NCBI RefSeq assembly: GCF_003987495.1 | Contig: NZ_NGJU01000025.1 | Span: 1 to 36,621 of the forward strand | Origin: Vagococcus salmoninarum | GTDB lineage: Bacteria; Bacillota; Bacilli; Lactobacillales; Vagococcaceae | Reading direction: 5' to 3' | Length of the DNA: 36,621 nucleotides | Part shown: in pieces, positions 8,029-17,500 of the stretch | Layout of the letters: each line of letters opens with the position of its first letter | How positions within the stretch are numbered: position 1 is the first letter of the stretch | Program-made: the position numbers and the translations under genes | Notes under the pieces: model-generated | The model's input: only the letters and a program-made list of their open reading frames with translations | Told to the model about the DNA's origin: nothing | Databases searched by the model: none

Positions 8029-9387
8029 TTAATCGAGACCAATTTCAGCTCGAACGACATCGGCAATTTTATCAACATAATAATTAACCTTTTCCGTCGT
8101 TGGCGCTTCTGCCATCACACGTAACAAAGGCTCAGTACCAGAAGGGCGAACTAAAATTCGGCCGTCGCCGTTCATTTCCGCTTCTGCTTCATCAATGGCT
8201 GCTTTGATTGCTGGCACATCCATCGCCCCATGTTTATCAGAAACTTTAATATTCACAAGTTTTTGTGGGTACTCTTCAATTTCACTAGCTAATTCTGATA
8301 ATTTTTTCCCAGTTTGCTTCATAACATTAATTAATTGAATACCTGATAATAAACCATCACCAGTTGTATTATAGTCTAAGAAAATCATGTGACCTGATTG
8401 TTCTCCACCAAAGTTATAACCATTTTTACGCATTTCTTCAACGACATAACGGTCACCAACTTGGGTAGCTAAAGCGATCATTCCTTCATTTTCAACTGCT
8501 TTATGGAAGCCTAAGTTACTCATAATCGTTGAAACGATAGTGTTTTTATTTAATAGGCCTTGATTGAATAAATATTTCCCACAAATAAACATGATTTTAT
8601 CACCATCAATGATATTTCCTAGTTCATCTACTGCGATGACCCGATCGCCATCACCATCAAAAGCTAAACCTAAATCAGCTGATTTTTCAACAACTAACTT
8701 CGCTAATGTTTCAGGATGTGTTGAACCAACTTGATCGTTAATATTTAAACCATTAGGACTAGTTCCCATTGTATAAAAATCAGTTTCTAAATCGGCAAAC
8801 ACTCGATTAACTAAAGGTGTTGTTGCGCCATGTGCCCCATCTAAACAGACTTTAATGCCTTCAAAATCACCAGTCACAGTATCTGTTAAGAATTGCGAGT
8901 ATTTTAATAACCCTTCTGGAAACTCATCTAAAGTCCCTAAACCAACAGCTGAAGGACGTGGTAAAGTATCTGTTTCCGCATCAAGTAAGGCTTCAATTTC
9001 TAACTCTTGAGCATCAACTAATTTAAACCCATCAGGTCCAAAGAATTTAATCCCATTATCTTCCGCAGGGTTATGTGAGGCTGAAATCATCACGCCTGCT
9101 GCTGCTTTTTGTAAACGAGTTAAGTAAGAAACGCCTGGTGTTGAAATCACACCTAATTGAAAGACTTCAATTCCTACGGAAATTAACCCTGAAATCAAAG
9201 CTTGTTCAAGTAATTGACCAGAAATTCGGGTATCCCGCCCAACTAACACTCTTGGCATCTCATCTGAAGTTTTATTGTGTTGACATAAAACGTAGCCTCC
9301 ACAACGTCCTAATTTAAATGCTAACTCCGGTGTTAATTCTTGATTCGCAATTCCTCTGACGCCATCTGTTCCAAAATATTTTCCCAT
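8029..9387 (-). CDS. glmM: Phosphoglucosamine mutase
   Basis: GlmM converts glucosamine-6-phosphate to glucosamine-1-phosphate on the route to UDP-GlcNAc. The 452-residue length is standard. Signatures seen: YFGTDGVRG at the N-terminus, the phosphoserine loop [12 protein letters not shown] (catalytic Ser104), the metal loop DGDGDR near 245, the sugar loop GGEQSGH near 325, and the phosphate-binding [12 protein letters not shown] near 415. CGGAGAG precedes the ATG at 9387. It is the last gene of a three-gene operon, 27 bases after cdaR. In related bacteria GlmM binds CdaA and lowers c-di-AMP synthesis. The NagR-like half-site upstream of cdaA would bring it under the same control as glmS and nagB. 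Confidence 0.98.
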   Translation of the reverse strand: MGKYFGTDGVRGIANQELTPELAFKLGRCGGYVLCQHNKTSDEMPRVLVGRDTRISGQLLEQALISGLISVGIEVFQLGVISTPGVSYLTRLQKAAAGVMISASHNPAEDNGIKFFGPDGFKLVDAQELEIEALLDAETDTLPRPSAVGLGTLDEFPEGLLKYSQFLTDTVTGDFEGIKVCLDGAHGATTPLVNRVFADLETDFYTMGTSPNGLNINDQVGSTHPETLAKLVVEKSADLGLAFDGDGDRVIAVDELGNIIDGDKIMFICGKYLFNQGLLNKNTIVSTIMSNLGFHKAVENEGMIALATQVGDRYVVEEMRKNGYNFGGEQSGHMIFLDYNTTGDGLLSGIQLINVMKQTGKKLSELASEIEEYPQKLVNIKVSDKHGAMDVPAIKAAIDEAEAEMNGDGRILVRPSGTEPLLRVMAEAPTTEKVNYYVDKIADVVRAEIGLD

Positions 9388-9414
9388 TTTTTTATCTCTC
9401 CGTTACCATTAAGG

Positions 9415-10419
9415 TTATTTTTTTTCACTCGACTCTTTAACTTTAGCTTTCGTACTATTTGTTTTCGTTGCTTCGGCTTTGATCGGTGTAATACTCACTT
9501 TCACTGACTGAGGTTCCGCCTCAACAGTGTCAGGAATATCTAATTTAAAGACTTCTTTCTTCTCATCTAAAATTGTTGTTGTATCTATAAACAACGTCAC
9601 TTCTTCAACTTTATCAATATTTTCTCGAGAGCCACGAATCGTGATATTCTCATATTCTGTCTCGAATTGGAAACTCTTAATCCCTGTCGGAATTGCCCCA
9701 GACTGTTTAATCGTTAAAGGCACAGCCTTACTTGGGGCTTCCACATGAACAGTCATCGAGACTGTCGTTGGCACAATAATCACGCTTAAAATATTGCCGT
9801 CCTTATCTAAAGCTACCACGTCGACTCGTTTTGATAAATCCGAAGATAAATCTCGATCATCATCTAAAGAAGCTACTACTTGATCAATGGCATCTAAAGT
9901 ATTTTGCCCCGATGTTATTTCAACCGCAGCCGGTTCTAAGACAATGTTTTCTAATGAGTAACCTTTTTTCAATAAGTTGTCATTGACTTTAGGTGTGACA
10001 TCAAATTGACGGCTTTCCCGTTTTTCAATTCGCACATGAAGGGTTTTATCTTTTAATGTCCCTTCGATGCCTTTATTAAGATTGATAATTTCTAAAGGTA
10101 CTTCATAAGTTCCTTCGCTAAATTCTGTCAAATCAGCTTCAACTTTGAACATTCTCGTTGACTCATCTGATTCGATATCTAATAAAACTTTGTTCGCACT
10201 AGTCATATAAACGGTAGTCGTTGCTTCATAGCTAGCAACATAGTATTTCTTCTCATCATATTTCAAACGAACTGGGACATTTTCCGCCACTGCCGTTAAA
10301 GCGGCCTCTGTCGTGAACTTAAAATGAGTTGTATCTGAATTAGCATTAAAAAAGAGTAATAACGCAAAAAATAAAGCTAAAATCCGTGTGAACCAACGGC
10401 TATCTGTTAGTTTGTTCAT
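9415..10419 (-). CDS. cdaR: CdaA regulator CdaR (YbbR-domain protein)
   Basis: A membrane-anchored protein with its bulk outside the cell. An N-terminal hydrophobic helix (about residues 10-27, FTRILALFFALLLFFNA) is followed by repeated YbbR beta domains of about 80 residues each (for example VPVRLKYDEKKYYV and VTPKVNDNLLKKGY). The tail is Lys/Thr/Ser-rich. CdaR modulates the diadenylate cyclase CdaA through its membrane part. The 334-residue length is usual for Lactobacillales. The start shares one base with the cdaA stop (TAATG), and AAAGGAGG lies just upstream, so the pair is translationally coupled. Confidence 0.93.
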   Translation of the reverse strand: MNKLTDSRWFTRILALFFALLLFFNANSDTTHFKFTTEAALTAVAENVPVRLKYDEKKYYVASYEATTTVYMTSANKVLLDIESDESTRMFKVEADLTEFSEGTYEVPLEIINLNKGIEGTLKDKTLHVRIEKRESRQFDVTPKVNDNLLKKGYSLENIVLEPAAVEITSGQNTLDAIDQVVASLDDDRDLSSDLSKRVDVVALDKDGNILSVIIVPTTVSMTVHVEAPSKAVPLTIKQSGAIPTGIKSFQFETEYENITIRGSRENIDKVEEVTLFIDTTTILDEKKEVFKLDIPDTVEAEPQSVKVSITPIKAEATKTNSTKAKVKESSEKK

Positions 10420-11300
10420 TATTTTTCGCCTCCTTTAGAAATACCTTCTAAGAAAGCTTGTAATAAATTATCTTTTTCTGTCTTTTTTTCAACGACTAAT
10501 TCACGGTTTAAAATTTTCATATATTCCTCTTGGCTTAAATGTGGGTCTAAGTGATTATTTTTCGCTAAACTAACATCACCAGTTTCCTCTGAAACAATAA
10601 TCGTTAAGGAATCACTAACTTCACTAATCCCAACTGCTGCCCGATGTCGAGTACCAAATTCTTTCGGGATATTTTCATTTTCCGACAATGGTAAGTAAGC
10701 ACTTGCGGCGGCAATCTTATCATCTCTAATAATGACTGCACCATCATGGAGTGGTGTATTAGGAATAAAGATATTAATGAGTAGTTCACCAGTAATTTCC
10801 GCTTCAATTGGAATTCCTGTTTCGATATATTCTTCCAAACTAGTATTTTTTTCAATCGTAATTAAGGCACCGATTTTCCGTTTCGCCATATATTTGATCG
10901 CTTGGTCTAAGGCTTTAACCATGGCGATGTCTTTCCGTTCACTACGATGGGCTTTCTTAAAGAGAGAGCCTCGTCCTAAATGTTCCAGACCACGACGAAC
11001 TTCTGGTTGGAAAATAATAATCGCTGCAATCACACCGTAAGTAATCACTTGATTCATTAACCAAGAAACAGTATTTAAACCAAGCATGCCACTGACAAAG
11101 CGAATCGAAATAATAACCGCGATTCCTTTCAAAAGCTGAATGGCTTTAGTACCTCGAACTAAGCTAAATAATTTATAAATTAAGTACCAGACGACAACAA
11201 CGTCTAAAATATTGATTAAGAATTTTGGGGTTAAAAAGTAATTGTGGATTAAATCATTCCACGAATCTAAGTTTAGTATATTAGTCAGTTGACTTAACAT
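10419..11300 (-). CDS. cdaA: Diadenylate cyclase, membrane-bound (c-di-AMP synthase)
   Basis: CdaA makes cyclic di-AMP from two ATP; c-di-AMP controls potassium and osmolyte uptake and wall homeostasis. The frame is open to 11336, but AAGGAG with 9-base spacing points to the ATG at 11300 (293 residues). About three membrane helices occupy residues 28-100. The DAC domain follows, with the catalytic DGA at 186-188 and RHR at 218-220 (GTRHRAAVGIS). It heads the cdaA-cdaR-glmM operon, conserved in Firmicutes. A sigma-A-like promoter and a NagR-like half-site lie upstream. Confidence 0.96.
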   Translation of the reverse strand: MLSQLTNILNLDSWNDLIHNYFLTPKFLINILDVVVVWYLIYKLFSLVRGTKAIQLLKGIAVIISIRFVSGMLGLNTVSWLMNQVITYGVIAAIIIFQPEVRRGLEHLGRGSLFKKAHRSERKDIAMVKALDQAIKYMAKRKIGALITIEKNTSLEEYIETGIPIEAEITGELLINIFIPNTPLHDGAVIIRDDKIAAASAYLPLSENENIPKEFGTRHRAAVGISEVSDSLTIIVSEETGDVSLAKNNHLDPHLSQEEYMKILNRELVVEKKTEKDNLLQAFLEGISKGGEK

Positions 11301-11377
11301 TAAGTTCACTCCTTGCTTGTTAGCAACATGGTCCATCTTTTTCTGACTTCTAATTAGTCAGCTGAGATATACACATA

Positions 11378-11453
11378 AGTATAACATAATCTAGCAAGCC
11401 TGAAAATAAAGATTGTTCTAAGTCTAAGTTTCTATCCCCCTTCCTATACCAAT
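11378..11453 (-). promoter_or_regulatory. cdaA operon promoter with NagR/dre-like half-site
   Basis: Minus strand: -35-like TTTTCA (11406-11401), 17 bp, -10 TATACT (11383-11378). About 40 bp upstream of the -35, ATTGGTATAG occurs on the minus strand (11453-11444), the same ten bases found beside glmS. It directly follows the T run of the dexB terminator. Upstream placement is more like activation or looping than simple repression. The promoter is moderate; the motif match is exact. Confidence 0.55.
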
Positions 11454-11458
11454 TTAAT

Positions 11459-11500
11459 AAAAAAACAAGAAACTAGACTCCTAATTTGTCTAGTTTCTTG
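11459..11500 (-). terminator. Terminator of the dexB-like gene
   Basis: CAAGAAACTAGAC (11466-11478) and GTCTAGTTTCTTG (11488-11500) form a perfect 13-bp stem with a 9-base loop, followed on the minus strand by a T run. It lies just after the stop codon at 11505. Confidence 0.92.
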
Positions 11501-11504
11501 TAAG

Positions 11505-13136
11505 TTAAAATGTTTTATAAATAACTGCCTCATAAGGTCGCAAATTAATTTCTGATAAATCTTCCTCGCTATCTGGGTAGGTACTTAAAATCGTTTCACT
11601 AATAATGACTTCTGAATTACTGTATGGCACAGTTTCAGAAGTAAAGTTAGCTACGACTAGCCAAGTCTCACCTTCAAAAGACCGCTCGTAAACAAATAGC
11701 TCTGGATGACCTGGGGCTAATTCTCGGTATTCACCCCAAACGACTAAAGGATTTTCTTTTCTTAGTCTAATTAATTCTTGATAATGATAGAAAATTGAGT
11801 TAGGTTCAGCTAATGCTTTAGCAACGTTTATTTCTTCATAGTTAGGATTTAATGCTAACCAAGGCTGACTCGATGAGAAACCACTGTTTTTTGTCTGATC
11901 CCATTGCATCGGTCGACGGGCATTATCTCGGCCTTTTTTATTAATTGAAAATAAAATGTCCGCTTCCGGATATCCTTGGGCTAAACGTTCTTCGTACATG
12001 TTTAAACTTTCGATGTCGTCAAGTTCCGAAATTCCATTAACTGGGGTATTAATCATGCCGATTTCTTCCCCTTGGTAAATATAAGGGGTGCCTTTTTGCA
12101 TGTGTAAAATGGTCGCCAACATTTTAGCACTTAACTCTCGGTATTCTGGACGATCATTCCCCCAACGGGAAACAATACGCGGCGTGTCGTGGTTATTCCA
12201 AAATAAACTATTCCAACCATCCCCATCAAAAGAAGTTTGCCACTTACTAAAGACAGCTTTTAAAGCGGGGAAGTCTAATGGCTGCCAATCCCACTTAGCT
12301 TTACCAGGAATTTCATCTAATCCAATGTGCTCAAATTGAAAGACCATCGATAACTCCTCACGGCGAGGGTCTGAGTAAAGTTTTGCAATTTCTGGAGTCG
12401 CTCCCCAAGTTTCTCCCACTGTCATCACATCGTGTTTACCAAAAGTTGCCTGGTTCATTTCTTGTAAATAGTCGTGTAAATGGGGGCCATTACCAGTAAT
12501 TTCTTGATCTGGTAACTTACCAATCAAATCAATGACATCCATTCGGAAACCGCCAATGCCTTTAGCTAACCAAAAATTCATCATATCCGCCACTTCTTTA
12601 CGAACTAATGGATTCTCCCAATTTAAATCTGGTTGTTTTTGACTAAATAAATGTAAGTAATATTGACCTGTCTCTTCATCTAATTGCCAAGCTGGCCCAC
12701 TAAACGTTGATCCCAGTTGATTAGGCAGTCCACCGGCTACTGGATCACGCCAAACATAATAGTCACGGTAAGGGTTATCTTTACTTTTACGACTTTCAAT
12801 AAACCACGGGTGTTCGTCTGAAGTGTGGTTTACGACTAAATCCATAATTAAACGAATGCCTCGCTCATTACATTGGGCGATTAGCTGATCCATATCCGCC
12901 ATCGTTCCGAATTCCGCCATAATCCCTTGGTAGTTACTAATATCATAACCATTATCGTCATTCGGCGATTCAAATACCGGACTTAACCAAATCGCATCAA
13001 TGCCTAATTCTTTTAAATAATCTAAACGTTGAATAATCCCTTGAATATCCCCAATCCCATCACCATTACTATCTTGGAAACTTCTTGGGTAAATTTGATA
13101 AACGACTGAATCATGCCACCATTTTTTTGTTATCAT
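11505..13136 (-). CDS. dexB: GH13 alpha-glucosidase, glucan 1,6-alpha-glucosidase (DexB-like)
   Basis: A cytosolic GH13 enzyme that removes glucose from alpha-1,6-linked oligosaccharides such as isomaltose or dextran fragments. The 543 residues carry the GH13 regions: DLVVNHTSDEHPWF near 100, GFRMDVIDLI with the nucleophile Asp near 198, GETWG with the acid/base Glu near 242, and NNHDTPR near 317. The stretch around TVGETWGATPEIAKLYSDP and MVFQFEHIGL closely recalls streptococcal DexB, hence the symbol. Oligo-1,6-glucosidase or trehalose-6-phosphate hydrolase are close alternatives, but no PTS gene is adjacent. No signal peptide is seen. AGAGGAG precedes the ATG. It follows the LacI-type gene by 64 bases with an operator between, so that repressor probably controls it. 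Confidence 0.88.
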   Translation of the reverse strand: MITKKWWHDSVVYQIYPRSFQDSNGDGIGDIQGIIQRLDYLKELGIDAIWLSPVFESPNDDNGYDISNYQGIMAEFGTMADMDQLIAQCNERGIRLIMDLVVNHTSDEHPWFIESRKSKDNPYRDYYVWRDPVAGGLPNQLGSTFSGPAWQLDEETGQYYLHLFSQKQPDLNWENPLVRKEVADMMNFWLAKGIGGFRMDVIDLIGKLPDQEITGNGPHLHDYLQEMNQATFGKHDVMTVGETWGATPEIAKLYSDPRREELSMVFQFEHIGLDEIPGKAKWDWQPLDFPALKAVFSKWQTSFDGDGWNSLFWNNHDTPRIVSRWGNDRPEYRELSAKMLATILHMQKGTPYIYQGEEIGMINTPVNGISELDDIESLNMYEERLAQGYPEADILFSINKKGRDNARRPMQWDQTKNSGFSSSQPWLALNPNYEEINVAKALAEPNSIFYHYQELIRLRKENPLVVWGEYRELAPGHPELFVYERSFEGETWLVVANFTSETVPYSNSEVIISETILSTYPDSEEDLSEINLRPYEAVIYKTF

Positions 13137-13164
13137 CTGTTTTGCTCCTCTATCTTTTATTTAC

Positions 13165-13176
13165 GTAAACGTTTAA
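13165..13176. promoter_or_regulatory. LacI-type operator upstream of dexB
   Basis: GTAAACGTTTAA, with the palindrome TAAACGTTTA at 13166-13175, lies between the LacI-type gene and dexB, about 30 bp before the dexB start. The same core occurs at the repressor's own promoter (14227-14238), pointing to one regulator for both genes. CcpA could also bind such a core. Confidence 0.7.
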
Positions 13177-13200
13177 CCTGAAACTACAGTGAAACACTTC

Positions 13201-14202
13201 TTAAAGTGTTTTAACTGATTGCCGCTCAATTAAGCGATGGGGAAAGATTTCACTCGTTAAACTTCCCTGTCCTTCACAAACAGCAATTAACTTAGTGACG
13301 CTCTTTTCCCCCATCTCTTCTAAAGGTTGGTGTAAAGTCGTTAACTCAGGGGTACTTAAAAGGGCTGTTTGGGAATCATCAAACCCACAAACTGAGATAT
13401 CTCTAGGAACTTGCAAGCCTTGGCTTAAACAAGCTTTGATAACACCAATTCCAGCCTCATCACTAGCAGCGAATACTGCCGTCACTGGCAACTTTTTACG
13501 TAACAAGTCTAACATCCCCTGTTTGGCTTTCTCTAGGCCAAAATCACCAGAAAGAACTAACTCAGGTTGGCTGACAAGTCCTTGGGCTTTCAAGGCAGCT
13601 TGATAACCTAAGAGTCGTGGTTTTCCTGCAACTTGATCATTTAAGTTTGCCCCTACAAAGGCAATTTGTTGGTGACCTTGACTAATCAAATACGTAGTCA
13701 CTTCAAAAGCCCCTTGGTAATCATCAATTTTAACGTAAGGATAACTTAATTTTGGTGAACTAGCAGAAATAAATAAGTACGGTATTCTTAGTTTATTTAA
13801 TAAAGCTAACTCATCTTGACTAGGTTGAATTGACACTAATAAAATCCCTTGGACTCGCCGTTCACCTAATGTTTGTAACGATTGTGCTAAAAATTCTCCA
13901 TCGTTACCACTATGAGAAAGTAAAACGGAATAGCCTGCTTCTCGGGCCTTCGTTTCAATGCCATCAACAATTAAGCCATGATAATTTGTTGTCATACTCG
14001 GGATAATTACCCCAATGGTTTGACTATTATTCCGTTTTAAACTACTGGCTAGCTCATTTTTTTGATAGCCTAACTCAGCAATCACACCTTCGACTTTTAA
14101 GCGAGTTTCTTCACTAAAACCAGTTTTACCATTCATAATTCTTGAAACAGTGGCAACTGAGACTCCCGCTTTCGCTGCGACTTCAACCATCGAAATCCCC
14201 AT
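13201..14202 (-). CDS. LacI-family transcriptional repressor
   Basis: A 333-residue LacI/GalR regulator. The N-terminal helix-turn-helix reads MVEVAAKAGVSVATVSRIMN with a hinge helix near residue 50. The periplasmic-binding-like sugar domain follows, with IGVIIPSMTTNYHG near 62, SCGFDDSQTA-type region (VCGFDDSQTALLSTPELTTLHQP) near 270, and a C-terminal RLIERQSV. AGAGGTG before the ATG at 14202 supports this start. It lies directly upstream of dexB in the same direction, and matching TAAACGTTTA operators sit at both promoters. The likely inducer is a gluco-oligosaccharide or its breakdown product (inference). Confidence 0.93.
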   Translation of the reverse strand: MGISMVEVAAKAGVSVATVSRIMNGKTGFSEETRLKVEGVIAELGYQKNELASSLKRNNSQTIGVIIPSMTTNYHGLIVDGIETKAREAGYSVLLSHSGNDGEFLAQSLQTLGERRVQGILLVSIQPSQDELALLNKLRIPYLFISASSPKLSYPYVKIDDYQGAFEVTTYLISQGHQQIAFVGANLNDQVAGKPRLLGYQAALKAQGLVSQPELVLSGDFGLEKAKQGMLDLLRKKLPVTAVFAASDEAGIGVIKACLSQGLQVPRDISVCGFDDSQTALLSTPELTTLHQPLEEMGEKSVTKLIAVCEGQGSLTSEIFPHRLIERQSVKTL

Positions 14203-14226
14203 TACTTCACCTCTTTCCGAAACAAC

Positions 14227-14278
14227 GTAAACGTTTACTCAATAAAACTACTTTATCACGTTACCGCCCCTCTGTCAA
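14227..14278 (-). promoter_or_regulatory. LacI-type gene promoter and autoregulatory operator
   Basis: Minus strand: -35 TTGACA (14278-14273), 17-bp spacer, -10 TAAAGT (14255-14250). The perfect 12-bp palindrome GTAAACGTTTAC (14227-14238) lies just downstream of the expected start site, a classic repressor position. It shares its core with the site before dexB. Confidence 0.82.
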
Positions 14279-14344
14279 AATTATTACGAAAAAAGAGAGG
14301 TGCAAGAAAAAGTTGAAAATAGACTCTTTTTGACGAACATTATT

Positions 14345-14535
14345 TGATAAACGGGTTCCAAAAGTCAAATAGCTTCGCTCTCAACAACTGCTAAGCGTTG
14401 AAGGCACGATAATTTCAATAAAGCCACACAATCAAAAGAGCTGATTGTGTGGCTTTATTTCCAATAGCCGTGCCTCTTATGACTTTAGTCATTAGAGACA
14501 GGGACAACGAAGTACTTGTATTTAAACGACTTTTC
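14345..14535. repeat. Branched palindrome (nested inverted repeats) containing the nifJ terminator
   Basis: The innermost hairpin has perfect 18-bp arms (14417-14434 and 14442-14459, AATAAAGCCACACAATCA) and flanking A and T runs; it would end nifJ transcripts. Outside it, AGGCACG (14402-14408) pairs with CGTGCCT (14469-14475). Each flank then holds its own small hairpin: CAACAACTGCTAAGCGTTG (about 14382-14400), and CTCTTATGACT with AGTCATTAGAG (14474-14497). Further out, the two sides are loosely alike in inverted order (AAATAGCTTCG on the left, a TACTTCG block on the right complement). The design resembles mobile intergenic repeats (MITE/REP-like) rather than a plain terminator. This 350-bp gap holds no gene that I can support. 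Confidence 0.7.
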
Positions 14536-14552
14536 TCACACCTTTTTACTTA

Positions 14553-17500
14553 TTATTCTTTTACTTTTTCTAACTTTTCACGGATTTTTTCTTCTTGACC
14601 GGCAATCCGAGCATAGCGATAAAATCGCGATTTAGCATTGGCAACTGTTTGATCAAATAAATCTTCTGATATTTCAGGTTCAATCCCAACTAAAGTTGAA
14701 AAGCGGGTTTCTGATTTCATAAACTCTTTCATTTGACTAAAATCTGGTTTCTTAAAATCTAAGGTCATCGGATTTTTGCCTTTCGCTAATAATAAAGGGT
14801 TGTAGCGATACAAGGACCAATAACCAGTAGCCACAGCGTCTTTTGTTTGCTGTAACGTAATCCCACCAGCGATACCATGGGCAATACAAGGGGTGTAAGC
14901 AATAATTAATGAAGGCCCAGGAAATTTCTCAGCTTCTTCAAGGGCTTTAATCGTTTGAGTCGGATTAGCTCCTGAGGCGATTTGTGCCACATAAACATGC
15001 TCGTAACTCATAGCAATCACACCTAAATCTTTTTTCCCACCCCGCTTACCTTCTGAAGCAAATTTAGCGACGGCTGAGGTTGGGGTCGCTTTCGATTTTT
15101 GACCACCAGTATTTGAATAAACTTCATTATCCATGACTAAAATATTAACGTCTTCCCCACTAGCAATAATATGGTCGATACCGCCAAAGCCAATGTCGTA
15201 AGCCCATCCGTCGCCACCAACCATCCATTGACTTGGTTTAACAAATAAATCATTTTGGTCATAGATTTTAGTTAATAGTGGCTCCTGTCCTTTTTCCTCA
15301 GCTAATACGTGTTTCAACTTCTGAGAGCGTTGTTGAGTCCCTTCACTATCAAAGAGGTGCTCCAACCAGTCTGCCATTAACTTGCGTAAATCATCAGATA
15401 GTTGACACTCTTCTAAAGCCCTAGTCATCTCAGTTGCTAAATGTTCTCGTCTCCCATTATTAGCTAAGTACATACCATAGCCGTACTCAGCATTATCTTC
15501 AAATAACGAGTTCGACCAAGCTGGTCCTTGTCCTAAGTCATTCGTTGTATAAGGAGTACTAGGAGCTGCGCCGCCAAAGATTGAGGAACAACCTGTCGCA
15601 TTGGCGATCATTAAGCGGTCCCCATAGAGCTGAGTTAATAATTTTAAATAAGGGGTTTCGCCACAGCCAGAACAGGCACCGGAAAACTCAATTAAGGGTT
15701 TTTCAAATTGAGAGCCTTTGATTGAGCCTTTTTTAATCGGGTTTTCTTTTGTTTTTAAAGTCATGGCAAAGGCCCAATTTAGTGCCTCAGCTTTTTGGTC
15801 TTCGTAAGGTTTCATTTCTAAGGCTTTGCCTTTTGCTGGACAAGCTTCCACACAGAGACCACAACCAGTACAATCTTCTAAGGAGACTTGAATCCGATAC
15901 ATCAAGCCATCCGCTCCCCGCATTTCCCGGACAACAAAGCCGGCTGGCGCTTCCTCTAATTCATCTTCATCAGCTAAGAACGGCCGAATTGCCGCATGAG
16001 GGCAGACAAAGGCACATTCATTACACATTGTACAGCGGTCAACATTCCACTCAGGAACTTCTAAAGCGATGCCCCGTTTTTCATAAGCTGCTGTTCCTAA
16101 AGGCATACGTCCATCGGTCATGCCAGCGGCTTTTAAATTGCCAACACTTAACCCATCCCCTTCTTGGCGGTTAACTGGTTCCACAATATTAAAGACAAAG
16201 GAAGGGACATTCTCCCGAAGTTTTTTAACTGGTTCCGTTAAGTCAGCCCACTCACTAGGAATCGTGATTTTCTTTAAATGAGCCACAGTATCATCAATGG
16301 CTTGGTGATTTTTAGCGACAATACTCGGTGATTTTTTACCGTAATTTTTAATGACTTCTTTTTTCATTAAAGCCACTGCTTCCTCGTAAGGCATCATCCC
16401 CATTAGCTTAAAGAAAGCTCCTTGCATAACCGTATTAATCCGTCGCCCTAAACCATTTTCTTGGGCAATTTCCACGGCGTTAATCACATAAAAATTAATC
16501 TTTTTAGTCGCTAATTCTTTTTTTAACTTAGTAGGTAAATTAGTCGTTAATTGCTCTTCTTGCCAGCTAGTGTTTAATAAGAACGTTCCACCTGGTTTCA
16601 GCCCTTTTAAAACATCGTAAGCAAAGACGTATGACTGATTATGACAAGCAATGAAATCCGCTTCTTCGACGAGATAAGCAGACTTAATCGGCTCTGGACC
16701 AAAACGTAAATGAGACATCGTTAAGCCACCTGATTTTTTTGAATCATAAGAAAAATACCCTTGGGCAAACAGCTCTGTTTCATCACCAATAATTTTAATG
16801 GCTGACTTGTTCGCGCCAACTGTGCCATCTGAACCAAAGCCCCAAAACTTCCCTTGGTAGGTGCCAACTGGCGTTAAGTCTAACTTCGGCAAGGCAGGCA
16901 ATGACAAGTGAGTCACATCATCGATAATTCCAATTGTAAAACGTGAAATGACTTGCTCTTTTGGTAATAACAAATGATCATAGACACTAACAATTTGATC
17001 TGGGGTAACATCTTTAGAACCTAAACCGTACCGACCGCCAATAATTAAAGGATGAATCTCACTGTCGTACATGACACTTTGAACGTCTAATAATAAGGGT
17101 TCGCCACCTGCTCCGGGTTCTTTTGTCCGATCGAGGACAGCCATTTTAGTGACTGTCTGAGGTAAGGCAGCTAAAAATTCCGCTACTGGGAAAGGCCGGT
17201 ATAAATGAATGTTGAGGTGACCGACTTTGCGACCTTGCCCATTCAAATAATCTACAGTTTGCTCCACGACTGGTGCCACGCTGCCCATGGACACAATGAC
17301 TTCCGTGGCATCTGAAGCACCATAGTAATTAACTAAGTCATAATTAGTGCCACGGATTTTATTAATTTCCGCCATGTAATTTTTAACAATGCCAGGAATT
17401 GCTAAATAATGTTGATTAACTGTTTCCCGTTGTTGGAAATGAATATCAGCATTTTGGTTTGTGCCACTAATATGGGGGTGGTTAGGATTCATGCTACGGT

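Noticed and set aside
15749-16174. 141-codon plus-strand frame inside nifJ
   Set aside because: It mirrors the nifJ coding strand (Cys/His/Leu-rich reverse reading of ferredoxin motifs) and has no start signals.
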